DNA from: an uncultured Clostridia bacterium
GTDB lineage: Bacteria; Bacillota; Clostridia; Christensenellales; Borkfalkiaceae
DNA: 64,000 nucleotides
Reading direction: 5' to 3'
NCBI GenBank assembly: GCA_947627765.1
Contig: CANQXA010000001.1
Location: forward strand, 1 to 64,000
Position 1 is the stretch's first letter. Each line of letters begins with the position of its first letter. Below the pieces are notes generated by a model. That model was not told the DNA's origin and ran no database searches. It saw only the letters and a list, made by a program, of their open reading frames with translations. This document shows, piece after piece, positions 1 through 7,201 of this stretch. Position numbers and translations under genes: made by a program.

Positions 1-217
1 GCTCGAGCAGATCCTCATGCGCGCGCAGGCGTTTTTGTACGGCGTACCCATCTGCACGGTGGGGTACGGGTTCGCGCAGGCGGCGGACATCGCGGGCAAA
101 CTGCGGTTCGGCTCTCCCGTCAACGGTTGCGTCTACGACTTCGAGCGCGAGCAGGAATATCATTTGGTGGAGACAAGGCGGCGCGGCCTGTCCCGCCGTA
201 AGAAGACGGGCTTCTGA
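1..217 (+). CDS. C-terminal end of an unidentified protein (5' end outside window)
   Basis: An open frame enters from the left edge and stops with TGA at 215-217, giving about 71 residues. The tail is basic (several Arg and Lys in the last 20 residues), and the middle holds a hydrophobic/glycine stretch. I do not recognise the family and assign no function. The stop codon lies in the A-run that forms the T-tail of the terminator of the convergent DegV gene, so the two genes end back to back. That it is coding rests on the open frame and on codon use like its neighbours. Confidence 0.5.
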   Translation, partial: LEQILMRAQAFLYGVPICTVGYGFAQAADIAGKLRFGSPVNGCVYDFEREQEYHLVETRRRGLSRRKKTGF

Positions 218-247
218 AAAAAACCGCCGTCCTGAGGCGGACGGCGG
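217..247 (-). terminator. Intrinsic terminator of the minus-strand DegV gene
   Basis: A 9-bp perfect stem (CCGCCGTCC at 224-232 pairs with GGACGGCGG at 239-247, 6-nt loop) is followed on the minus strand by seven Ts (A217-A223 on the plus strand). It lies 16 bp after the DegV stop codon. Confidence 0.85.
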
Positions 248-262
248 ATCGCATGGCCGTAA

Positions 263-1132
263 TTATTTGACAAATCTCATGCAGGCGACGGCGAGCGCGC
301 CCGGCCCGATATGGCAGGAGACGGAGAGCGAGAGGGGATCGATATAGGTCACGGGCAGGTTGGGGAAGGCGGCGGCGAGCTCGTCATGAAAGATCTTCGC
401 TTCCTCGTAGTTGTCGGTATGGGCGACGGCGAGGGCGAGTTCTCCCGATTTTGCGAGGTCGGCGAAGCGGGTATCGATGTCACTGCGGACGGCGGCGGTC
501 ATCACCTCTTTCGCCTGTTTGAGGGTGTGAACTTTCTTGAAAGCGTCGAGCTTTTCCCCTTGGATCTGGAGCACGGGCTTGATCTTGAGGATGGTCCCGA
601 TGAGCGCGGCGGCGGGGGTGAGCCTTCCGCCCCGTTTCAGATACTTTAAGGTGTCGAGCGAGATGTAGATACTGCTGTCGAACTTCGTCTTGGTGAGATA
701 GTCCTTGATCTCCTCGGCGGAATAACCGCGGTTGGCGAGCGCGAGCGCGTCGAATGCGCTCTGTTTCTGGGTCAGAGAGATGCGTTGGTTGTCTACGACG
801 AAGACCCGCCCCGGATAGGATCTTGCGAGCCCTTCCGCCGTATGGCAGGATTCCGAAAGCCCGCTCGACATCGGGATGTGCACGATGTCGCTCCCGTCTT
901 CGAGCAGTTTTTCCCACAGTTCGGTGATATTGCCGATGGCGGGCTGGGACGTCGAGACGGCGGCTCCTCCCGCGAGTTTTTCATAGAATGCAGGCTGAGT
1001 AAGATTGATGTCCTCGAAGTATTCCTCCCCGTCGATCAAAAAGGGCATCGGGACGACGGTGATCCCAAGTTCCTTCGCTTCCGCCTGGGTGATCCCGCTG
1101 TTGGAATCGGTCACGATTTTTACTTTTGACAT
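263..1132 (-). CDS. DegV family fatty-acid-binding protein
   Basis: The 289-residue protein starts with the DegV hallmark VKIVTDSNSGI and contains the P-hydrophobic-DGEEY-D segment near residues 30-40, TSQP near residue 60, and SSGLSES near residue 88. The family binds a fatty acid, and many Firmicutes use a DegV (FakB) with the kinase FakA to activate exogenous fatty acids as acyl phosphates. No FakA is visible here, so the assignment stays at family level. The length is normal. It has its own promoter (1167-1196) and terminator, so it is monocistronic. A second, divergent DegV paralogue lies at 60964-61815; the two probably differ in ligand preference, which is inference. Confidence 0.88.
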   Translation of the reverse strand: MSKVKIVTDSNSGITQAEAKELGITVVPMPFLIDGEEYFEDINLTQPAFYEKLAGGAAVSTSQPAIGNITELWEKLLEDGSDIVHIPMSSGLSESCHTAEGLARSYPGRVFVVDNQRISLTQKQSAFDALALANRGYSAEEIKDYLTKTKFDSSIYISLDTLKYLKRGGRLTPAAALIGTILKIKPVLQIQGEKLDAFKKVHTLKQAKEVMTAAVRSDIDTRFADLAKSGELALAVAHTDNYEEAKIFHDELAAAFPNLPVTYIDPLSLSVSCHIGPGALAVACMRFVK

Positions 1133-1166
1133 ACTTATTCTCCCAAAGTTTGAATCCTTGTAAACT

Positions 1167-1196
1167 ATTATATAAGAGCGTTTCCCCGAATGTCAA
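1167..1196 (-). promoter_or_regulatory. Vegetative promoter for the DegV gene
   Basis: On the minus strand TTGACA (1196-1191) and TATAAT (1172-1167) are separated by 18 bp. The predicted transcript start is near 1160, about 28 nt before the ATG. It is divergent from the promoter at 1241. Confidence 0.8.
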
Positions 1197-1240
1197 GGGC
1201 ATTTTCCGTAATTTCGGAAAAAAATTGAAGATGTGTAAAG

Positions 1241-1269
1241 TTGACAAAAGTTGTTGAACTATGTATAAT
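1241..1269 (+). promoter_or_regulatory. Consensus vegetative promoter for the NfnAB-like pair
   Basis: TTGACA (1241-1246) and TATAAT (1264-1269) are both perfect and 17 bp apart. The predicted start near 1276 leaves a short leader with a strong ribosome site (AAAGGGGG, 1278-1285) before the ATG at 1292. Confidence 0.92.
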
Positions 1270-1291
1270 GTCCCCGAAAGGGGGTAGTGAA

Positions 1292-2137
1292 ATGGTGCGG
1301 ATCGTCACAAAACGCTCACTGCGCGAATCCGTCGTGCTGATGGAATTCGAAGCCCCGCTCATCGCGGAAAAGGCGAAGGCGGGGCAGTTCGTCATACTTC
1401 GCGTCGGGGAAGGCGGAGAACGGATCCCCCTCACCGTCTCCCTTGCCGACCGCTCCCGCGGTACGGTCACCGTCGTCTTCCAGACGGTCGGCGGGACGAC
1501 AATGTCCCTCGCTTCCAAAGAGGCGGGCGATACGATCGCGGATCTCGTCGGACCTCTCGGGAATCCCACCGATGTGAGCGGTGTGAAGCGTGCCGCAGTC
1601 GTCGGAGGCGGCGTGGGCTGTGCGATCGCTTTGCCCGTCGCCAAGGCGCTCCGTAGCGCGGGCGCGGAAGTGACGGTCATCGCGGGCTTCCGCAGTGAGG
1701 GATTCGTCATCCTCGAAGACGAACTCTGCGGGGCGGCGGACCGCCTGATCTTGACGACGGACGACGGCTCCCGCGGCGTCCGCGGCAACGTCTGCCAACC
1801 CTTGCGGGAACTGCTCGCGGGCGGCGGATACGACGCCGTCTATGCGATCGGGCCGCTCGTGATGATGAAAGCTGTCGCCGAGGCGACCCGCCCCTTCGGG
1901 GTCAAAACAATCGCAAGCATGAATCCCATCATGATCGACGGGACGGGGATGTGCGGATGTTGCCGCGTCACGGTGGGGGGCGAGATGAAATTCGCCTGTG
2001 TGGACGGGCCCGATTTCGACGCCCATCTCATCGACTTCGACGAGGCGATCCTTCGCAACCGCCAATACCTCGCGTTTGAGGCAAGAAAGCGCGAAGCGCA
2101 CTGCAATTTGTTGCGGCAGGGAGAGGATCATGGATAA
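1292..2137 (+). CDS. Ferredoxin-NADP+ oxidoreductase-type subunit (NfnA/SudB-like)
   Basis: The 281-residue protein has the ferredoxin-reductase fold: an FAD-binding beta-barrel in the N-terminal half (GQFVILRV, RIPLTVS), a nucleotide-binding half with GGGVGCA, and a C-terminal cysteine cluster (MCGCC, then FACVDGP) that binds a [2Fe-2S] centre in this family. With the following gene it matches the heterodimeric NADH-dependent ferredoxin:NADP+ oxidoreductase (bifurcating Nfn) or sulfide dehydrogenase type, which couples NADH, NADPH and ferredoxin pools in anaerobes. ATG 1292 was chosen because an AAAGGGGG site lies just upstream; earlier in-frame starts fall inside the promoter. The gene overlaps the next by 8 nt, which suggests translational coupling. 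Bifurcation itself cannot be proved from sequence. Confidence 0.85.
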   Translation: MVRIVTKRSLRESVVLMEFEAPLIAEKAKAGQFVILRVGEGGERIPLTVSLADRSRGTVTVVFQTVGGTTMSLASKEAGDTIADLVGPLGNPTDVSGVKRAAVVGGGVGCAIALPVAKALRSAGAEVTVIAGFRSEGFVILEDELCGAADRLILTTDDGSRGVRGNVCQPLRELLAGGGYDAVYAIGPLVMMKAVAEATRPFGVKTIASMNPIMIDGTGMCGCCRVTVGGEMKFACVDGPDFDAHLIDFDEAILRNRQYLAFEARKREAHCNLLRQGEDHG

Positions 2138-3545
2138 TATGACGAGAAAGGGGCATACCATGCCCGAAAGAGACCCCTCGGAAAGGATCTCAGACTTCTC
2201 AGAAGTCGCGCTCGGGATCGACGAAGAACGCGCCGTTTCGGAGGCAAAAAGATGCCTTGCCTGCAAGGGGAGACCGTGCACGGCGGGCTGTCCCGTCGGC
2301 GTCGCGATCCCCGAGTTTCTCGCGCTCGTCGCCCAAAGGAAGTTCGGCGAAGCATACGAAACGATCCGCGCGGCGAATTCTCTTCCCGCCGTCACGGGAA
2401 GGGTGTGCCCGCAGGAGCGGCAGTGCGAAGCGCGGTGCGTCCGCGGCAGAGCGGGGGAACCCGTCGCCATCGGAATGCTCGAGCGTTTCGTTGCCGACCG
2501 TCATGCGCGCTCTGCGTCTCCCGTCCCCGAAGAAGGTAAACCGTGCATCCCCGAAGATGGCAAACCTTGCGTCGCCGTGGTGGGATCGGGTCCCGCGGGG
2601 CTCGCCTGCGCAGGCGACCTCGCCGCGATGGGGTACGCCGTCACCGTCTTCGAGGCGCTCCATGTCGCAGGCGGCGTGCTCGTCTATGGGATTCCGTCCT
2701 TCCGTCTTCCCAAGGAGGTCGTCGCCCGTGAGATCGAAGACCTTGCGGCGCGGGGCGTCCGCTTTGTGACCGACGCCGTCGTCGGAAAGACGGTCACCGT
2801 CCGCGAACTTCTCGAAACGTACTCCGCCGTCTTTCTCGGCACGGGCGCGGGGCTTCCCAACTTCATGCACATTCCGGGGGAGAACGCGTGCGGCGTGTTC
2901 TCCGCCAACGAATATCTCACGCGTATCAATTTGATGAAGGCGTACGAAGAGGACGCCGAAACGCCCGTCTATCCCGCGCGGCACGTCGCGGTGGTGGGGG
3001 GCGGGAACGTCGCGATGGACGCCGCCCGCTGTGCCCGCCGCATGGGTGCGGAGGTCACCGTGATCTACCGCCGTTCGGAGGAAGATCTTCCCGCGCGGAG
3101 GGAGGAGATCCGCCACGCAAAGGAGGAGGGCATCGCATTCCTCTGCCTTTCCAACCCCGTGGAGATCTTGACGGACGGGACCGCCGTGCGCGGCGTGCGC
3201 TGTGCGGTGATGGAACAGGGGGAAGCGGACGCCTCGGGAAGGCGCGCTCCCGTCCAAACGGACAGAACGTTCGAGCTCGGAGCCGACTGCGTGATCATGG
3301 CGCTCGGCACCTCTCCCAACCCGCTCGTCGTGCGGTCTACGCCCGGTCTTACGGCAAAGCCGCGCGGCGAACTCATCACCGACGAGGGGGGCATGACCGC
3401 GATCGAGGGTGTATTTGCGGGCGGAGACGCCGTTACGGGCTCGGCTACGGTGATCCTTGCGATGGGGGCGGGGAAGTCCGCCGCAAGCGCCATAGACGGC
3501 TATTTGAAGGAAAAATACGGCGTCCGCGCGGCGTCTCAAACATGA
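2130..3545 (+). CDS. NADPH-dependent glutamate synthase beta-like flavoprotein (NfnB/SudA-like)
   Basis: The 471-residue protein begins with two ferredoxin-like cysteine motifs (CLACKGRPCTAGCP, then CPQERQCEARC) that hold two [4Fe-4S] clusters in this family. An FAD-binding Rossmann motif (VVGSGPAGLA) and an NADPH-binding motif (VVGGGNVAMD) follow, and the end has the usual GVFAGGDAVTG. It pairs with the upstream subunit as the large subunit of an Nfn-type enzyme. Just before the FAD motif there is a small tandem duplication (PEEGKPC then PEDGKPC), a linker oddity. ATG 2130 overlaps the previous stop; ATG 2139 and ATG 2160 are alternatives. An intrinsic terminator follows at once. Confidence 0.88.
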   Translation: MDNMTRKGHTMPERDPSERISDFSEVALGIDEERAVSEAKRCLACKGRPCTAGCPVGVAIPEFLALVAQRKFGEAYETIRAANSLPAVTGRVCPQERQCEARCVRGRAGEPVAIGMLERFVADRHARSASPVPEEGKPCIPEDGKPCVAVVGSGPAGLACAGDLAAMGYAVTVFEALHVAGGVLVYGIPSFRLPKEVVAREIEDLAARGVRFVTDAVVGKTVTVRELLETYSAVFLGTGAGLPNFMHIPGENACGVFSANEYLTRINLMKAYEEDAETPVYPARHVAVVGGGNVAMDAARCARRMGAEVTVIYRRSEEDLPARREEIRHAKEEGIAFLCLSNPVEILTDGTAVRGVRCAVMEQGEADASGRRAPVQTDRTFELGADCVIMALGTSPNPLVVRSTPGLTAKPRGELITDEGGMTAIEGVFAGGDAVTGSATVILAMGAGKSAASAIDGYLKEKYGVRAASQT

Positions 3546-3557
3546 ACGGAGATGAGG

Positions 3558-3586
3558 GCTCATACAATAACGTATGAGCTTTTTTT
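3558..3586 (+). terminator. Intrinsic terminator whose stem contains the next start codon
   Basis: GCTCATAC (3558-3565) and GTATGAGC (3572-3579) form a perfect 8-bp stem with a 6-nt loop, followed by seven Ts (3580-3586). It ends the NfnAB transcript. The 3' arm carries the ATG (3574-3576) of the following amidase gene. Confidence 0.85.
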
Positions 3587-4302
3587 ATCGGCACCGCGTA
3601 CTGCTCGGGCTGTGCTGTCTTGTGCTCGCCGTCGCGGTCACCTTCGGGATCTGCTTTTTCGCGCTGGTGCGGACAGCCGCCCAATCTCTCCGTCTCACGA
3701 TCGTGATCGACGCAGGTCACGGCGGCGTGGACGGCGGCGTTGTGGGCGTACGGTCGGGCACGCGGGAGAGCGACATCAATCTTGCGCTCTCACGGATCTT
3801 GCAGGAGCGTTTCGAGGAAGCGGGCTTCGTGGTGATCCAGACGAGGCCGACCGAGGCGGGGCTCTACGGCGCCGCGACCCCCGGCTACAAGCGCAGGGAC
3901 ATGGAAAAGCGCGCCGAGATCATCCGCGGAGCCTCTCCCGCGGCGATGATCTCCATCCACCAGAATTTTTTCTCGCAGACGTCGCGGCGGGGGGCGCAGG
4001 TCTTCTACCGCGAAGATTCCGATTCGGGGAAGACGCTCGCCTCGCTCATCCAGACCTCTCTCAACTCCATGCCCGAATGCGTCAAGCGTTCGCAGGCGCT
4101 CGCAGGAGACTATTTCGTTCTGAACTGTTCGGACGTCCCCGCCGTGATCGTGGAGTGCGGATTTTTGAGCAATCCCGAGGACGAAGCGCTCCTTTTGACC
4201 TCCTCCTACCGCGAGAAACTTGCCGACGCCATCGCCGAGGGGACCCTCTCATTTTTTTCTTCCGCCGCAAATCTGGCGCGAATCTCCCGCGCGAACGGTT
4301 GA
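3574..4302 (+). CDS. N-acetylmuramoyl-L-alanine amidase, CwlD-like (Amidase_3)
   Basis: The 242-residue protein has one N-terminal membrane anchor (about residues 8-33) and a zinc amidase domain: DAGHGG with the first zinc His, the Glu of RESDIN, SIHQN with the second His, and VECGFLSNP with the catalytic Glu. It cleaves the lactyl-peptide bond of peptidoglycan outside the membrane. Overall it resembles CwlD, the spore-cortex amidase of Bacillus, but similar enzymes occur in non-sporing Clostridia. The start is problematic: an in-frame TAA at 3568 rules out anything earlier, ATG 3574 lies in the terminator stem, and the nearest purine-rich site (GGAGATGAGGG, 3548-3558) is some 15 nt upstream. 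CTG 3601 or GTG 3622 would cut into the membrane anchor. Confidence 0.85.
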   Translation: MSFFYRHRVLLGLCCLVLAVAVTFGICFFALVRTAAQSLRLTIVIDAGHGGVDGGVVGVRSGTRESDINLALSRILQERFEEAGFVVIQTRPTEAGLYGAATPGYKRRDMEKRAEIIRGASPAAMISIHQNFFSQTSRRGAQVFYREDSDSGKTLASLIQTSLNSMPECVKRSQALAGDYFVLNCSDVPAVIVECGFLSNPEDEALLLTSSYREKLADAIAEGTLSFFSSAANLARISRANG

Positions 4303-4327
4303 CTTCCCCCGCGAGTTATGTTATACT
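4299..4327 (+). promoter_or_regulatory. Extended -10 promoter of the thioesterase operon, predicting a leaderless mRNA
   Basis: TTGACT (4299-4304) and TATACT (4322-4327) are 17 bp apart, with TGt just before the -10. Seven bases past the -10 is 4334, the A of the first start codon. The -35 overlaps the stop codon of the amidase gene. Confidence 0.85.
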
Positions 4328-4333
4328 AAGGTT

Positions 4334-5083
4334 ATGATGTCTCACTATGCGAACTTTCGGACCTATGAGCTTCGCTATTCGGACTTTGATTTCAAGGATG
4401 AGATCAAGCCGTCGGCGCTGTTGGAGCTCGTTCAGCAATCCGCCTGCGAGAGTGCGGACGAGCTCGGATTCGGGTATTACGATCTGAAACCCAAAAATTT
4501 CGGGTTTATCGTCGTCAATACCTATTGCAAATTTCTCCGCCCCATCGTCCTCGGCGATTTGATCACGGTGGAGACTTGGCCGCTCCCGCCCAGACACGTC
4601 ATCTTCGAGCGCGGATACCGCGTCACCGACCGAGAAGGTTCGGCTGTCGCGCTCCTCACGTCCCGTTGGTGCCTTGTCGATCTCGGGAGCTTTTCTCTGC
4701 TTACTCCCGACCGTTTGGGAGAAACGCACGATCGCTGTCCTTACCGTGCGGAGCGTTCGGTAGACGTCCCTTCGTGGAAGATCCCCCGCGCCGAAGGGGG
4801 AAGGGAAGTCCGCAGGATGCGGGTCGGAAGCTCCCAATGCGACCACTATTTCCACGCCAACAACGCCCGCTATGCCGATTTCTTCCTCGATTGTTTTACG
4901 ATGGAAGAACTTGCCGCGCGGGAAGTTACGGCGTTCCAGATCGCCTATGAAAAACAGGCGAAAGAGGGCGGAGAGCTCGTCTTTTTCCGCCGCGACGAAG
5001 AAGATAATACCGTCTGCGAAGCGCGCGTGGGGGAGGACCTCATCGCCCGTTTCAGGATCTGGTTCAAGGAGAAAACAATATGA
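4334..5083 (+). CDS. Acyl-ACP thioesterase
   Basis: The 249-residue protein matches the bacterial acyl-ACP thioesterase family (double hot-dog fold). The first hot-dog opens with YELRYSDFDFKDEIKPSALL, and the second carries HANNARYADFF, where the Asn belongs to the active site of this family. It would release free fatty acids from acyl carrier protein in the cytoplasm. Two consecutive ATGs (4334 and 4337) are in frame; only a weak AAGG precedes them and the promoter predicts a leaderless message. The stop overlaps the next ATG (ATGA), so the gene is coupled to the flavin reductase. Physiological acyl chain length cannot be read from the sequence. Confidence 0.85.
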   Translation: MMSHYANFRTYELRYSDFDFKDEIKPSALLELVQQSACESADELGFGYYDLKPKNFGFIVVNTYCKFLRPIVLGDLITVETWPLPPRHVIFERGYRVTDREGSAVALLTSRWCLVDLGSFSLLTPDRLGETHDRCPYRAERSVDVPSWKIPRAEGGREVRRMRVGSSQCDHYFHANNARYADFFLDCFTMEELAAREVTAFQIAYEKQAKEGGELVFFRRDEEDNTVCEARVGEDLIARFRIWFKEKTI

Positions 5084-5640
5084 AACGTTCGATCGGGCCT
5101 TCAACCTGCCTTGCCCCTCTTCCCGCGGTGATCGTCACCTGCGGGGACGGATCGGAAAACAATGCGATCACTCTCGCTTGGGTCGGGACCGTCAATTCCG
5201 AGCCGCCCATGCTGACGATCGCGGTGCGTTACAGCCGCTATTCTCTGCCCCTCATCGAGCGGACGGGAGAGTTTACGGTCAACCTCGTAGACCGCGCCCT
5301 GCTCCGCGCGACGGATATTTGCGGCGTGACGTCGGGGCGGGACTGCGATAAATTCGAGAGGGCGGGAATCACACGCGCAAAGGGGGAGAAAGTCTCCTGC
5401 CCGTCCGTCGCCGAGAGCCCCGTCTCCATCGAGTGCAAAGTCAGATCGCGGGTAGACCTCGGCACGCACGCCGTCTTTTTCGGCGAGGTCGTCAATGTCA
5501 TTGCCGCCGAGGAATATCTCAAAAACGGCAAGCTCTCCGTCCCCGAAGGCCGCCTCGTCGCCTATGCGAACGGCAAGTACGTCGGAACGGGCGAAGCGCT
5601 CGGGACTTATGGATTTACCGCAAGGGAGAAACGCCAATGA
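5080..5640 (+). CDS. Flavin reductase family protein (flavoredoxin-like)
   Basis: The 186-residue protein shows the FMN-binding split-barrel of the flavin reductase-like family: PLPAVIVTCGD near the start, NAITLAWVGTVNSEPPML, then FTVNLVD and an ICGVTSGRDCDKF segment. Related proteins bind FMN and act as flavoredoxins or NAD(P)H:flavin reductases in anaerobes. The electron partner is not evident. It sits in the middle of a tight three-gene operon with ATGA overlaps on both sides. Confidence 0.8.
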   Translation: MKRSIGPSTCLAPLPAVIVTCGDGSENNAITLAWVGTVNSEPPMLTIAVRYSRYSLPLIERTGEFTVNLVDRALLRATDICGVTSGRDCDKFERAGITRAKGEKVSCPSVAESPVSIECKVRSRVDLGTHAVFFGEVVNVIAAEEYLKNGKLSVPEGRLVAYANGKYVGTGEALGTYGFTAREKRQ

Positions 5641-6113
5641 TCGTCAAACCGGGCGTCGAAAGATTCATCAAGATCGTCAAGAGGATCTTTATCGGCGTGA
5701 GTTGCGTGTGGATCCCGGGCGTCATGGTCTGCCTCGTCTATGCCTTCGAAGGCGCGATGGCGTTTTGGATCATCTCGCCCGCCGTGATCATCGCCTATCT
5801 TGCGATGTACATCTTCTACGCGCTCCATTACTCGATGAGCGCCGTGATCGGCTACGAGCTCACCCCCGAAGTGATCCATATCAAGACGAAGCGCAAGACG
5901 TATACGTACGACCGTGAAAACGGCTGTATCGGCGCCGAAGCGCACAAGAATAAATACGTCTGCACGTTTGCCACGCAAGATTCCGTGGACAAGTATATCT
6001 TCTATCTCCGCGTGCCCTTCTCCAAGGCGTACGAGGAGCAGTTCACGGAGGAAGAGATCTTGAAGATCTACCCCAAACTCCATGGCGAGGAGACGGAGGA
6101 GCTCCCCCTTTAA
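5637..6113 (+). CDS. Small membrane protein of unknown function
   Basis: The 158-residue protein has two hydrophobic helices (about residues 15-35 and 38-62) close together, then a cytoplasmic-looking C-terminal half rich in beta-strand patterns (YELTPEVIHIKTKRKTYTY), reminiscent of bacterial PH-like membrane proteins. I do not recognise a named family. Start ATG 5637 overlaps the stop of the flavin reductase gene. A similar layout is seen in the unrelated-looking protein at 11254-11871. Confidence 0.7.
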   Translation: MIVKPGVERFIKIVKRIFIGVSCVWIPGVMVCLVYAFEGAMAFWIISPAVIIAYLAMYIFYALHYSMSAVIGYELTPEVIHIKTKRKTYTYDRENGCIGAEAHKNKYVCTFATQDSVDKYIFYLRVPFSKAYEEQFTEEEILKIYPKLHGEETEELPL

Positions 6114-6129
6114 GAGAACGGAGTCATTC

Positions 6130-7191
6130 ATGAGAAAAGCATATGTAACGCTTCAATGCGGCAAAGTCTTCGAGGGATGGTCGTTCGGCGCGGAAAAGGA
6201 AGTCGTCGGCGAGCTCGTCTTCACCACGGGTATGACGGGCTATCTCGAGACGCTGACCGATCCGAGCTACTATGGGCAGATCGTCACGCAGACCTTTCCC
6301 CTCATCGGGAATTACGGCGTGATCCCCCCCGATTTCGAGAGCAAAAAGTCTTGGGTAACGGCATACATCGTCCGCGAAGTCTGCGAGGCGCCGAGCAACT
6401 TCCGCTCGGAGGGGACGCTCGACCGGTATTTGAAGACGCAAGGGATCCCGGGGGTCTACGGGATCGATACGCGGGAACTTACCCGCATCGTGCGGGAGGC
6501 GGGCGTGATGAACGCCGCAGTCACTTTCAAGCCCGTCAAGGACTTCTCGGAGATCAAATCGTACCGCGTCAGGGGAGCCGTCCGTGCGACGACTTGCGGC
6601 GGCGTCTCAAAAGAGACGGCGGGCACGGGTCCCCGCGTCCTGCTCTACGATTTCGGCGCCAAGTACAACATCGAGCGGGAGCTCGAAAAGAGAGGCTGCC
6701 GCGTGACCGTCGTCCCCGCGTATTTTACGGCGGAAGAGGCGCTCGCGCTCGATCCCGACGGGATCATGCTCACCAACGGCCCGGGGGATCCCGCGGAAAA
6801 CGAGGAGATCATCGCCAATCTTGCAAAGCTGGCGGGCAAGAAGCCGATCTTCGGCATCTGCCTCGGGCACCAGCTCTTCGCGCTCGCGATGGGGGGCAAG
6901 ACCCGCAAGATGAAGTACGGTCACCGCGGCGCAAACCAGCCCGTCATGGAGATTTCGACGGGGCGCGTCTTCATTACCTCCCAAAACCACGGGTACGAAG
7001 TCGTCTCCGCGCCGTCGGGCACCTTGTCCTACGTCAACGTCAACGACGGAACGTGCGAAGGCATGGATTATCCCGATAAGAACGCCTTTACAGTACAATT
7101 CCATCCCGAGGCGTGCGGCGGCCCGCGCGACGCGAATTTCCTCTTCGACGAATTTATCCGCAGGATCTCCGAGCACAAGGGATCCGACTGA
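6130..7191 (+). CDS. carA: Carbamoyl-phosphate synthase small (glutaminase) subunit
   Basis: The 353-residue protein has the CarA-specific N-terminal domain (AYVTLQCGKVFEGWSFG, then FTTGMTGY and NYG) and a C-terminal class I glutamine amidotransferase domain with the nucleophile Cys in GICLGHQL and the His/Glu pair in FHPEA. It hydrolyses glutamine and channels ammonia to CarB for carbamoyl phosphate, which feeds pyrimidine and arginine synthesis. ATG 6130 was chosen because CarA proteins begin at this point; a GGAG lies upstream. carB follows after 10 nt. No pyr or arg gene is adjacent. Confidence 0.95.
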   Translation: MRKAYVTLQCGKVFEGWSFGAEKEVVGELVFTTGMTGYLETLTDPSYYGQIVTQTFPLIGNYGVIPPDFESKKSWVTAYIVREVCEAPSNFRSEGTLDRYLKTQGIPGVYGIDTRELTRIVREAGVMNAAVTFKPVKDFSEIKSYRVRGAVRATTCGGVSKETAGTGPRVLLYDFGAKYNIERELEKRGCRVTVVPAYFTAEEALALDPDGIMLTNGPGDPAENEEIIANLAKLAGKKPIFGICLGHQLFALAMGGKTRKMKYGHRGANQPVMEISTGRVFITSQNHGYEVVSAPSGTLSYVNVNDGTCEGMDYPDKNAFTVQFHPEACGGPRDANFLFDEFIRRISEHKGSD

Positions 7192-7201
7192 TAGGTGATA
7201 T

